Assembly: GCA_037178675.1 (NCBI GenBank)
Contig: JAYMGJ010000026.1
Location: 1-64,000 of the forward strand
Length of the DNA: 64,000 nucleotides
Direction: 5' to 3'
Source of the DNA: Scleroderma bovista
Taxonomy: Eukaryota; Basidiomycota; Agaricomycetes; Boletales; Sclerodermataceae
Shown: one piece after another, positions 48,001 to 58,934 of the stretch
Position numbering within the stretch: position 1 is the first letter of the stretch
Layout of the letters: each line of letters begins with the position of its first letter
Notes under the pieces: generated by a model
Databases searched by the model: none
Seen by the model: only the letters and a program-made list of their open reading frames with translations
What the model was told of the DNA's origin: nothing
Position numbers and translations under genes: made by a program

Positions 48001-49368
48001 TCTTGCCGTCTGCTGCTTCGTACGAGGTTTCACATTGGTCGACCGCTTCGTCAGGTACAGCAACTTTGTATTGTTGTGGAGGATGCTTGCGTGCAGCATT
48101 GATTCGTTTGCTGGCTTCATCGACCTGCAATTTAGGAAGGAAGTAGATGGGATCATAAAACAGTGGGCAGTCTCCTGCGGAACATCGATGCCAATGGTGA
48201 AAGTTCCCATCCATGGCGACATGGACATCCCCACCACTATCCAAGGGCCGCCCAAAATCTTGACCACCAAAGCACGCAGGGCATCGTTGCACTAGGATCG
48301 GTGCACAGAAACCTCGCGTAAGGGCTAGGTTGTTCTTGGTTGGCGAAGATGAAGGCGATGCGAGAGACGAAGATTCTGGAGGTACCTTGGCAGCGAGGGT
48401 AATGTCCCGGCACTCTTGCAGTATCTTGTCTACAGAGTTCTCTATCTCAACTTGTAAGATATCGTACCACTGAATGGCATGCCCGAGGCTCCGACGGAAC
48501 GGTTCAAGAATAGCTCCTCCCTATTCGCTTAGTGTTAGATACGGCTAAAAAAATACTTAAGCATGTACCTCTTTGTTCGTGACATGGAATCCCCGTCGTG
48601 TGTAATGCGTGTGCAGCGCAGAGGCGAGAGCGTTGACAGCATCACATGAGCGCTCGAAAAGAGCACGATAAAAGGCTAGAAGTTCAATAGATACCGCGAT
48701 GCGAGGTTGGAATGGAGCAGTGGGGAATAAACCGTTGCGAACGAGCAGCTGGGGAAGCGCGACACATTGACAGTGCCAAACTGTGATGGACGAAAATGCT
48801 AATCAATGTTCAGTATCGTATCAGCGCTCACAGGGAATAGTGAAAAATACTTACAATCGAAATACAAGCAAGTGATGTTGGTTGACCGTTTATCACAATC
48901 GCATGAGCAGATGGAAAGCGAGGATGGGTGTGAAGGAAGCGGCTTTCCAAGTGTCTCACTAAGGTATTCTAAGTGAGGACGAACCAGGGTTGGGATGACC
49001 GACTTCCAATGACTGAAAAGGTGGTGAACGCGAGCCCGTTGGATGGGAGGAGGATGATCAGTGGGCGCATGGTCGTCGGTGTCTTCCACGTCCATAATCT
49101 CTATCGTTTCCGTTTCCGGGGTGGGACTCTCTGGAGCAACATCCAGGCCCATTTCACATCCGGGGGGTCCACATGCTGTCCTGTGATTAAGGAGATCATC
49201 GAGGCGGTCGAGGAGGCGTTGGCGCTTGATAGCCAGACCTGGAAAAGAAACAAGAGTTTGAGCCTTCCGCGGGTTTTTCTTTTTTTTCGGAGAAGCGAAA
49301 TGGTGGCCCAATCCCTTTGTCGTGCTGGGGAGAGCTCCCCGCGTACCAGGGAGGGGCTTTGGGGTCAT
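45097..49368 (-). CDS. KDZ transposase with CxC1 cluster and C-terminal Ulp1-like protease
   Basis: The start MTPKPLPGTRGALPSTTKGL (49368) leads to a CxC1-type cysteine cluster (SICSCDCDKRSTNITCLYFD, later WHCQCVALPQLLVRNGLFPT). The KDZ core follows: CPACFGGQDFGR, HVAMDGNFHHWHR (first Asp, about 48205), VVVLYDIGCVLARS (second Asp) and GLSDGEGTERLWSRFIKLIG (Glu, about 47600). A long helical region runs to about 45960. After a short intron a C48 (Ulp1/SENP) domain begins: ARLDDTCINGCGSLLYSAFL, WILPIHRPSCIGHWVVCTID (His), IFLFDSLADRT (Asp) and, after another intron, QSNDYDCGLWVLAQIAAVL (Gln and catalytic Cys). The gene ends VVLGH at 45097. All motifs look intact across about ten short introns, so this copy may be functional. 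The protease could process SUMO or a transposon protein (inference). Confidence 0.85.
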
Positions 49369-49672
49369 GGAGTAGATTGAAGGCGAACGTACCGTAAGTA
49401 ACCAACGGTTGCCACGGTGGTGGCAAGCGACCAAACAGAAGACACCAACAGCATCGACAACGCTCTGAAGAGGGGGGGGATGGCGGTCGGAGGGTTCCAA
49501 GACGATGAGTACACCATCGACGGATGGATGAGAGGGGCGTGGAGGGTGCGTGGAGGTAAAGGGCAAGGGTGCGAAAGTTATTACAAAGCATTCGGGGATT
49601 GCCGGGGCGGATGGTTGGCCTGTGAGGCCACTTCTTCACGGTAAAGAAACCCTACCTACTAGACCACTATTG

Positions 49673-51457
49673 CTACCGAAAACTAGTGCCTGAGGTGGCG
49701 ATGGCCGACTGACTGTCCGAATGCAAAGGCGTCGGATGCACGAGCGGGTGGAAAACTTCTTCGACGAGTCGGCGGAGCCAAATCCCTTCCTTGGCAGCGT
49801 GCGTGGCAGCGACATATTCGGCTTCTGTAGTCAAGAGAGTGACTAACTCCTGTTTCTTCGACGCCCAGCTGACGGCTCCTCCGTCAAGGATGTACGCATA
49901 CCCTGAGATCGCGTGGCGATGTTCTTGGCTCGCTCCGTCTGCGTCAGTAAAGCCCTCGAGACCCTGCTTACCCGCTCCGAAAGTAAGTGCCAGTCTCTTC
50001 GTACCCAACAGATACCTGTAGATGCGCTTGACAGCTTCCCAGTGCTCGGGTCCAGGATCCTGAGAGAACTGAGCGACGGTTGAGACAGCGAAGGCGATGT
50101 CGGGACGAGTGGCGACGGCCAAGTACATGAGCGAGCCCACAGCTGCCCTGTATGGAATACTCTTCATGCGAGCGGTATCAGCGATGGACATGGGACGGGT
50201 GCGCGATAGTTGGACGTTGGGATCCATAGGAATCGAGATGGGCTTAAGGTCAGAGAAATTGTACTTAGCGATGATGGCGTCAATATAAGGCTCTTGAGAC
50301 AGGGAGACGGTCCGGATGACGCGATCTCGGACGACCTTCATGCCTAGTACCCAGCTGATTGGGCCTAAGTCAGTAATCTTGTACCTAGCCCGGATCTCGT
50401 CCTTGAACAGACCCATAAGTTCGCGTGAGCTTCCAGTGAGCGTGCAATCGTCAACGTGGCTCGCGAGAATGAGTGTATCGCGTCCGATATGAGCGTAGAA
50501 CACTCCCCAGTCCGAATGCGCACGCTTAAGTCCGAGTTCTCTAAGTGACCCGCAGAGCTCTAAGTACCACCTCAAAGCTCCTTGCTTCGAACCGTAGAGG
50601 GCGACTCGGAGTTTCGCGACGGCGTTGTAACCAGGTGGGAGCTCCATATACAGATCTTTGCCCTTGTCTAATTTCCCATTCAGGAACGCGCTCTGGAAGT
50701 CGAACACGTCAACGTCCCAGTCGTTTCGGGCGGCGATAGCGAGGATTGTGCGTAGGGAAGAGAGTCGAGCCACAGGTGCGTAAGTCTCGTCGTAGTCAAC
50801 GCCCTGAACCTGTGAGTAACCCTTCGCTACGAGGCGTGCCTTATACTTATCGATCTCCCCGGCAGCATTCCTCTTTATCTTGAACACCCATTTGCATCCG
50901 ATAACGTTCACGCCCTTCGGGCACTCGATGACGTCCCATGTGCGTGCAGCCTCGAGACTGGTGAGTTCTTTTGAGATCGCCTCCTCCCACTTCGCCCAGT
51001 CGGGTCTCGCGCGCGCCTCGTCGATCGTCGATGGATCAAGGCCTTCCGCCTCGCTGACCCTCGCAACCATAGCATAGACAAGGTCATCATCATCTGGTGA
51101 CTCCCCCTCGCTCCTGCCTCCATGCAGTACCTCTGAGAGCGCTGCTGTAGGAGTTTCCTTGGATTGCTTGCCGTCAACCGTTCCTTCGCCTTCGCGCAAT
51201 CACCTGAAGTATTCCGACTCGAAGCGTTGACGTGTGGAGCGACGTGGAAGTGGTTGAGGATCGGGACTCTCGAAGTTGGGGCCAAGATGGTCTGTGTTGG
51301 CATTGGAAAGCGCAGGTGCAGGTGCGTTGTCTGCTGTCTCTGAAGGCAATGCGAGCTGATTGTCCGTGCGTGGTGGGCTCTCGACACTCTCGATGCGTGA
51401 GCTCTCGACGCTGACGGCCTTTTGTTGCTCCCCCTGCACGCTTCTCGGTCTGACCAC
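49673..51457 (-). pseudogene. Ty1/Copia polyprotein fragment (reverse transcriptase and RNase H)
   Basis: Within the reading are WEEAISKELTSLEAARTWDV and GCKWVFKIKRNAAGEIDKYK, then KARLVAKGYSQVQGVDYDET, the start of a Copia-type RT. LILASHVDDCTLTG follows, the catalytic box with SHVDD where YVDD is usual. RNase H motifs include GFTDADGASQ, SWASKKQELVTLLTTEAEYV and LHSDSQSAI. Upstream, from 51457, a Ser/Pro-rich linker ends PRRSTRQRFESEYFR at an in-frame TGA (51200-51202), then the same frame continues LREGEGTVDGK. Integrase, protease and Gag are missing, the last part of RNase H is cut at 49673, and no LTRs were seen. It is a dead, double-truncated copy. Confidence 0.9.
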
Positions 51458-51459
51458 AT

Positions 51460-53790
51460 TACTTGCATCGCATTATTCTTGCAGGAACCGCCACCGTCGA
51501 ACAGCCTGCGTACACTAGTCATGCCTATGGGGTGCCACCGCTGGTGCATGAAGTACGTCTGCCTCTGCGCCTACTCCGGCCCCCACAGCTGCGACTTGAT
51601 CTGACCCCAGTATGTTTGGACTCTGCCTCATTTATGCGCACACCGGTTCTGACACTTAATATCCGATACCTAATATAGACGGGCAGCCAGCTCTCCCTCC
51701 CCGTATCCCCGGTCTGACCATTCACATGTCACTCCTCTTCGGCTTCTTGCCCTGTTTCCCTCCTGATCTCCTCCTGTCACACGCATCCATGACCGCGCCT
51801 ACATCCCAGAAACAGCCCATCTCATAGGTACACTCTCCTGCATGCTCCATCTTCGTTCTGCGTAGCATTAGGACAGCTGGAGTTTATCCTGTAAACTGGC
51901 GAGCCGGATGAAATCGTGCACAGCCTTAATCTGCGTGCGAGTGCGGGAACAAGTATATATGTGAGTGATTGCAGAGCGGACGAAATGGAAAAATGGATGA
52001 CGCCATTTGCGGGAGATCAGGATAGTGTTACAAGTTCTAGCTTGTTCACCGCAGCCGGTGGTCTGGTTGAAGTCTGGTCCGCCCACGGCCCTCATGACCA
52101 TGACTCGTTACCTGATCCCTACTCGCATCTCCCTCTGCACTTCCTCCGCCATGTTCCTTACATAGATTCATCATGATAATGTAAGAGGGTCGTGTTGAGA
52201 TTGGGGCAAAGGATTGATTTTTCTGCTACTCTACTCAGGCTATATATCTATCAAGTCTTGCGACGTTGGGATGATTTACTTAATTATGAGTGTTCAGCGC
52301 GAGCAGAGGGGCAGCAAAAAACCAAATTTAGGCGCTTTGCCTATTACATAAATACCTTGATGAATGATACCGACGGCCAGCGATGGCTGAACAAAGCAGC
52401 ACAAGTTATTAGTCTCCGCATGAGCACAGAAGAGCGACGACGTAACCTGGAACAGCAGAAATGCCCACCTTGTGAGAAGTGGAAAGCAGGCTGCTCAACT
52501 ACAGTACGTGCTGCCCCTTCCTGACTCCTGCACCACGGGTATATCATAATCATACCGCGAACAGGTCCCAAAGTCGTATTCAGGCTCAACCACCTCCGTC
52601 TGCCATGCTGCCCCATCCCACCCTCCAGCATCATCTGTGCCCCGTGCGACCCCACCGCTCCGGCGGATTTCATCCCGCAGGTGCAATAGTCCTCTGCCGA
52701 GGTCATTTCGGGAGCAAGAAACACATGGAAGATACACTTGCACATGTACGTTCATTGTAAGTTTAACGTAGATTGGCAGAATTTGCGGCATCATGCTTGT
52801 AGTGAGGTGCGTAGTTCGTGACATGCGCGTGTGCGTGGAGGTATACGTGTATTCGGTGCTGATGAATACGTGGATAGATCCGCGCGAACGGTCTTATGTA
52901 GTGGGGAGTGCAGATACATGCGTGAGCTGGGCCGGGAATACTGTCGTTCTCGAAGCAGCATCAGGTATAGTGTCCGCGCATCACTCTGATAACGACTAAT
53001 GTATGCTCTATTCCCTTGCCCACAGGCATGTATTCGCCGCCGTGCGATCCTCTCTGCCTGTGCAAATTCAGCATGTCCAGATGCTGCATCAGCCAAATGT
53101 GCTCTCAACAAAATCTGGGAGAGCTGCTTCAGCGACACAAGGCCGTTTGATGAGGTGCATGTGTCTCCCTGTCGGACGGTGCGTTTGCTAGATCTATGAG
53201 TATTAACCCACTTATTACCTCGGAACTCGGGATCAGTAGCAATTTTGCCATGGAAAACGTGACAGTTAACATCCTCCCTTATTAGTGTTTTATTTATTGT
53301 TGTTCGTACCTCAGTTGACACTCAACAGTAGTACAGTTCATTATCTCATAATGCATTGTGTCGTGCTGCATAAATATCATACTGCATGAAATTTTCGTCA
53401 GCCTGAGTTGGGGTGGGCTCGGGCGCCAGGGATTTGGGTAAAGTGGTAGAATCATTCCTGCGGGGAGCAGGTGAGGATGGCGTTGACATTGTCAGCGATA
53501 TTGGATGGTGAGGATTGGGGTATCGATTGGGAGATCACTGATCACTGACAATTTAAACCTCACCTTGGCTCCTCTTCCATCTCCGAGTCGTTTTTCAACT
53601 CCGAGTGATAGTCAGCGTCCACTTGAATCATGTCGTCTTGGACAGTGCCAGTTCAAACAATACGCGCGACGCCATCACATGACTTGTCCACCTACACTTA
53701 TGTAATCAGCTTCCTTTCCCCGTTTCTTCGTCCCTCTGCGGGCTGACGAGGTATCTACATTTGTTTCCCATCCTCGTACTCGCAATCACC
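51460..53790. other. No confident gene; one coding-like frame at 52192-52524
   Basis: The plus-strand frame 52192-52524 contains WDDLLNYECSARAEGQQKTK, FRRFAYYINTLMNDTDGQRW and MSTEERRRNLEQQKCPPCEK. It has convincing amino-acid composition but no family that I know and no resolved start. The remaining open frames overlap on both strands without motifs. Confidence 0.3.
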
Positions 53791-53837
53791 CAGGATTGAT
53801 AGCACGGTATTTTGCTAATTCAGTATCACCCTTCCAC

Positions 53838-55139
53838 ATGAATCCACGAGGCATGGACGAATCAACAACAGACGACGATAATGCATCCCAGACGACTGAA
53901 GATGACCCGCAAATACCCGCACCTGCACTTGTTCATTTCACCCAGCAGTTCCGCCGCCACCTCCCGGTGCACAGATCCAAGCTGCTCCACGCGAAAGACC
54001 GAACTACAGACTGCGACATACACTCAGGGGACATACCCAGTCTGTATCTGCAGTCAAGTTTAGTCCTGACGGGACCCTTCTCGCTTCGTGTGGTACGTTC
54101 GAATGCTTGAGCTTCTTGTGTGTGGAGTTGCTCACGTCTTGTGATATGTTTCGCGACACATGTAGCTGCGGACAATGTTATCAAAATATGGTCGCCTCTC
54201 ACAGGAGAACTGATCCGCAACCTCAGTGGGCACACAAAGGGTCTCTCAGACATCTCATGGTCGAGCGATGGGACATACCTGGCTTCCGCATCGGACGATA
54301 CAAGTATACGAATATGGAACGTCGAAACTGTACGTTCGTCTCTACTACCCATGTATAGCCCATGGAAATGATCGGTGTGGCCCTCAGGGCTTGACAAGAA
54401 AACATCTACGGGGACGTACAAGTTTCGTGTTCTGCGTCAACTACAACACTGCGTCGACCTTATTAGTCTCCAGTGGGCGGGAAGGCGACGTGCGTATATG
54501 GAACATCGCCAGAGGCATTTTCATGTGGTCTTCCCTTTGGATCGAGAATGCTCATGGTTACAGGAAAATGCATTAAAACACTTAATGCCCATCTCGACTA
54601 CGTCACTGCCGTGCACTCCAATCGCGACGCATCCCTGATCATGTCGTGCTCTCTTGATAGGTTAATGTACGTCCCTTTTGGCTTTATCCATCCCCTGTCG
54701 TAGAACCTGCGATAACCATGTGCAGACGGATATGGAACACAAACGACAGGGCAATGTCTCAAGACCTTTGCAGAGGGACACAACGCTGTATGGTGTGCCC
54801 CGTTCTTCCTCCACGTCACGCTGATAGACCCCGCCCAACCACAAATCCTAGCCAACATGTCCAATTTTCTCCCAACTTAGAATACATTCTGTCGACTGCC
54901 CACGACAGCGCGATCGAGCTGTGGGACTACCACACTTCGCGTTGCCTCAAGACATACATTGGGCCACCGCAACGAGAAATGTTGCATCGCTGCCTGTTTC
55001 AGTGTCACAGGAAGAAAATGGATTGTCTGTGGGTAGTGAAGATAATAAGGTGTACATTCGGGATTTGCAGAGTAAAGAAGTTGTGCAAATGAATAAATCC
55101 CCCGTACATTTTTGTACTGCAGCGCGATGGTGCGAGTGA
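53838..55139 (+). pseudogene. WDR5-like WD40 gene, last repeat cut off
   Basis: After a Ser/Asp/Pro-rich start (MNPRGMDESTTDDDNASQTT) the repeats read PNYRLRHTLRGHTQSVSAVK, FSPDGTLLASC, then DNVIKIWSPLTGELIRNLSG, ISWSSDGTYLASASDDTSIR and [22 protein letters not shown] and [20 protein letters not shown] follow, then CQHVQFSPNLEYILSTAHDS, AIELWDYHTSRCLKTYIG and RKWIVCGSEDNKVYIRDLQS, ending KEVVQ. Order and spacing match WDR5, the beta-propeller scaffold of SET1/MLL-type histone methyltransferase complexes, including the late LWDY.. KCLKTY-like repeat. Short introns separate the repeats. After KEVVQ (55088) similarity stops: the seventh repeat is missing and an unrelated 16-residue tail follows. 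Some exon joins (near 53940 and 54380) are unclear. I regard it as truncated and probably not functional. Confidence 0.65.
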
Positions 55140-55803
55140 TGGCAGATTTCCCCCTGCCGGCCTGGCCGTAAAGCCAGAAGATCCGCAGCACATGAAACGG
55201 TTGGGATCGTTAATCCAATCAATGATTTCTTTCAAAATTTCCACCCTCGTTCCATCCATGCATTTCTTTCTTGTATCAACCCCCGCCGCCATCTGCATAC
55301 ACCATACCATCTAGGCTCAGATCCTCGAGGATATCGAGGACACGATGTACGTTGACGTGCGTGTCACGTATGGCACGATCGCGGAATTCTTGCATCAAGT
55401 CATCCAACGCCTTGTTGCATTCGTCAACGACGGACTGTGATTCGGAAAGAATATTCTTTGTGGCTCGTTTCCCTGAGATGATACCTAGTTAGAAGAGGGT
55501 TATGGAAGTATTCGGCGTGGCGTACAGAAGTTCTTGGTTTCGGCAGTTTTCAATAAACTGGACATAGCTACTGACCACCTGGGCGATGCGCGCCAGTGTA
55601 TCTTTCATCGTATCCAGGTTGGCCTTGGTATCCTCGTCAAGTAGGAACTCGTAAACACTTTGAATCTTTGAAAGTAGGCTGGAGACCGAGTTGTCTAGGT
55701 TTGCTTGCCTGATGTCATCACCTGACAGTGATGTGAGATGCATGAGCCAACCAGAAGGCGCACCTGGGCGGCACCGGTGAGTATGACGCTGCAACTGTAA
55801 CAA
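55090..55803 (-). pseudogene. N-terminal fragment of a STAND NTPase (NACHT) with frame breaks
   Basis: The N-terminal helical part reads LDNSVSSLLSKIQSVYEFLL, then TMKDTLARIAQVVSSYVQFI. After an intron NILSESQSVVDECNKALDDL and MQEFRDRAIRDTHVNVHRVL follow, then DILEDLSLDGMVYADGGGG before a stop. In other frames come GVDTRKKCMDGTRVEILKEI and FWLYGQAGRGKSAITRTIAL, the Walker A P-loop. This order is standard in mushroom NACHT proteins, which act in non-self recognition and programmed cell death. At least two frame shifts (near 55290 and 55225) break the gene. It ends about 12 codons after the P-loop at about 55090, where the opposite-strand WD40 gene is also cut. Confidence 0.7.
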
Positions 55804-55807
55804 AATA

Positions 55808-55945
55808 AAATGCGGAATTTAAATCGACAGCGCGGAATTTTGGTCTGTCCCAGTGCGGAATTTCACTCAACAGTGCGTCAGTGCGGAATTTTCAGTCGAG
55901 TCAGTGCGGAATTTCCAGTCATTGTCACCGCAGAAATTTATATTC
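55808..55945. repeat. Short minisatellite, AGTGCGGAATTT units
   Basis: TGCGGAATTT-like words recur about six times (near 55811, 55831, 55853, 55882, 55906) with spacer CAGTC/CAGTG of varying length, just upstream of the NACHT fragment. No function is evident. Confidence 0.6.
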
Positions 55946-57153
55946 TGCATATATAATTGTCACTCGAACTACGTACGGACAACTACACGGGATACACATG
56001 TTCTCTGTAGTAAAGCAATGAAATGGCCAGGGATAACTTTAGACATGCTGCTGCCGTGTGGCAAACACTTGATTATCGAGGATGAGCTACCTAGATCCTG
56101 TGTCTGAGCATCTGCTTATCCAGATGAGGCTCAGCAACATTGTTCAGTGATCTGCAAGTGGTGGCTGGCTGGCCGTCATGTCTTCGTCGTCTTCGTCAGT
56201 ATGCCCAAGTAAGGTTGGTTGCTGTCATATCCCTCTTTGAGGCCGAGGTCATAGCTGTTCAGTTGTCCCCCATGTGTTCAAGCAATGTCGTAATCGATCT
56301 TGTCATCGTGCCCATCCTTGTTGTCATCGTGCCTATCGTCATCCATTCCCCCTCATTGTCGGGTCGTCATTACTGGAAACGTCAGTTCTATTATGTTCGG
56401 CAATCGGTATTTTTTTTCTTTCCTGGCAGCCGATACCAGCTGAAGGGGAAGGGAAGTCAGCGGGTATACAGGAGTGAAGGAGTGAAGGATCGATACATGC
56501 GCACTGTTGTGTGTGGCCTTGGGCATGGTAAGTGGAAAGCTTTGAACGAGAGCGCAGTCAACAGGACCTCATCTACACAAAGAGAGACAACACGGAGGAC
56601 GACAAAGAAACTACAAATGATGAGACAGATGGTCAGGTAGAAACACTTAGAGTGGTGGGGTGGTCGTGGTGTTAGCGGATGTCATTGTCGTTGTCGTATG
56701 GCGTTGTAGGTCAGTGCGATAGTGGCAGTGGTGGTGTTGGTGACCGTGTCACGTCCCAAGTCGATGGTGTACGGCTAGTTGAAGAGAGTCAATGCGTCGG
56801 TCAAGATTAGCAATTGCGAGACGACAACGTACCTGTGTCCCCTCGTGCACGGGTGATCGTGGTGGCACGTTGTCATCGTTTCGCGTAATGTTCCACGTCA
56901 ACAGTGGCCGTACGTGGGCGTCGTTGTCGTCAGGCGTGCCTCTGCAGGTGGGCGTCGTCGGGGTCGTCCGGACACTGGACAAAAAATGTGCGGTTGTGTA
57001 ACAAGAAGCATCACGTGCTGGGTGCGCAATCAGCGCCAGCCAGGCTGACTCGACCAAAGAACAACTGATCTGCGTGAGAGGCCTCTCAGTGACAGAACCA
57101 TCTGTGAGATCATTCGAGACAATGTGTATGACACCTCTAAAACAGCTCTAGTC
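55946..57153. other. No gene seen; GTC/GTT-rich tract at 56640-56990
   Basis: Open frames across 56140-56640 lack motifs and are rich in Val/Ile from GTC/ATC triplet runs. 56640-56990 is another example of the GTCGTTGTC/GGTGGTGTTGG low-complexity type found near 15400 and 62880. Confidence 0.4.
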
Positions 57154-58785
57154 TCATGTGCTATCTAAATTAAGATCATGGAAAGTAACATAGCTAAGAT
57201 TGACTCCACCAACGAAATAATCATCCGACCATGAGTTAATGGATGGGACAGTGGTATCTGGATCAATGAGAGAACCAAATGGACTGATTAACTTAATGAA
57301 TTCATGAGGAAGACCAACGCGTAGAGGGGCAGTGCTGGTGACTACTAAGTAAGAGGTCCCATTGAATGACTTTTGCTTACCCAGCTATGTTCCTCTCTCT
57401 CTTTGCTCGTGGGGAGACAGATAACTCTTTCATGTAGTCAGGAAGCGAAGCATCCAAGTATTCACTATTCAACCGGAGGAAAACTGTAAAGATGTTCTGA
57501 GTCAGCATGGCAGAGAATCAAAAGTCTAATAAAACGTACATGGCTGGTTGCTTGACCCTTCCACAAATTCAGGCTTCAAGTCCTCAGAGGGACTTGCAAC
57601 GGGGGTATCGGAATCATCTGAAATGGATATAACTTCACCTTTGAGCCGTTTGGCCATTGGTTGATCTGGATGGATGAAGTTAGTTTGCCTAACTAGAATG
57701 AACTGATGTACTCTTATATGATTGTTGTGTCCATTTTTGTGGCGTTGTATAGCTTTCATCATCAGTACTCTCAAGGTCATCCACTGGAGGCTTATAGTTT
57801 GGGTCCCAGGACGCAAATACTTCTTCGGGAATGGGGGTTCGAAGGGCTGTGGAAGAATTCCATAAAGGGAGATAGCATTATATCAATGGACTATACGTAC
57901 CAATGATCACATTTGTTGTTGCTACTGAAGGCTTTGAACTCCCCCGAAAGAAGTGTAGTTGTTTCCCGCCGGGATTCTCCGTCGTCACAAGGTGATAATG
58001 GTGTTTCTCTTTGCTAATCAACATCCATAGACACTCCGAATCTGCATTTTTCCCCTTGTTGAGAGAAGTGACATAAGCAAATGGCCGTGGAAAGATGTTT
58101 TCGAAGAAAGCATTAGCCTGTAGGTGCGTCCAATCCTTGCGGAGGTCGTACGCTTCTGCAGCATCGTCAAAGTAGGCACACCCGCGCTTTTCCAGCATCT
58201 CTCTCTCGACTCGGTTCAAACATGTTGTATGCGTCAAAGCACTGCCAGTCCTCTATATTCATGTTTAGTAGGTATTCCTGTAGTCCCAATCAACTTACAT
58301 TTAGAAAATTGATGAGAACCATCAACGAGCCAACTCGGAACACGTTGGGATCCGCCTGCTTCTGCTTGGAGGGTACTCGCTGTGTTGAGCTCCCAGCATG
58401 ATTCTAATATATTGTCATGTAAGTGGCAACCTACGCATAATGAAGCAACCTAAATTACCTTTGTTGGTTTGGAAGGTACACGTTGTGTGCCACGACCAGG
58501 GCGATATGCTCCGAGGACTTCATTGCGTACTGCGGATTCGAAGCGACCACCACCCCATGAGGCCTGAGTTTGTCGCGAGTTGATGAGGTCGAGTATCCTT
58601 TGCTCAGAGTCCTGTTCCGCTTTCACCGTAGTACCAGCTCTAATATGTTTGCTGTATCCGTGGCCACATTCCCGGCAACAGTATGCTGCGTTGCTCTCGA
58701 CAGGCGGTGTGAATAATTCACATTTGCACCGGGTCCCATTTTCAAGGAAGTCACGGCAATATTGCTCTCCTGGCTCTGACATCAA
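57154..58785 (-). CDS. Unknown protein with an N-terminal cysteine cluster
   Basis: Minus-strand exons begin MSEPGEQYCRDFLENGTRCK, followed by AAYCCRECGHGYSKH, so a Cys/His cluster that could bind zinc. After RQTQASWGGGRFESAVRNEV a short intron leads to ADPNVFRVGSLVDGSHQFSK. Then come LTHTTCLNRVEREMLEKRGC, AYFDDAAEAYDLRKDWTHLQ and FPRPFAYVTSLNKGKNADSE. Later exons give KRLKGEVISISDDSDTPVAS, LNSEYLDASLPDYMKELSV and a well-formed last exon containing GTSYLVVTSTAPLRVGLPHE and NSWSDDYFVGGVNLSYVTFH, with TGA at 57154-57156. I do not recognise the family. The ISISDDSD segment resembles a SUMO-interaction motif, which is only suggestive. It lies next to and in the same direction as the integrase gene. 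Confidence 0.5.
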
Positions 58786-58934
58786 AAACGTCTGCTGAAT
58801 GTCGAGACTGGCATAAGAGTGTCAAGCTGAAGTATTAGGTAGAGCAGAAAGGACGAGACAGTTCAAATGTCAAGCGAAACATCCACTTTAAATTTATGCT
58901 CGGCTAATCACAGTGAATTACATGTTCTACCAAA

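Noticed and set aside
53838..55803. One NACHT-WD40 fusion gene (HET-E type)
   Set aside because: The two parts are on opposite strands, and the WD40 repeats follow the order of WDR5 and not the highly similar repeats of NACHT-WD40 genes. A shared breakpoint explains the arrangement better.
56140..56640. 166-residue open frame on the plus strand
   Set aside because: It is a Val/Ile-rich stretch from GTC/ATC triplets followed by unrelated charged sequence, with no domain and no intron support.
57154..58785. TET/JBP dioxygenase, often linked to KDZ transposons
   Set aside because: No HxD ... H iron-binding pattern or other dioxygenase motif was found in this gene or elsewhere in the window. 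The cysteine cluster alone does not support it.
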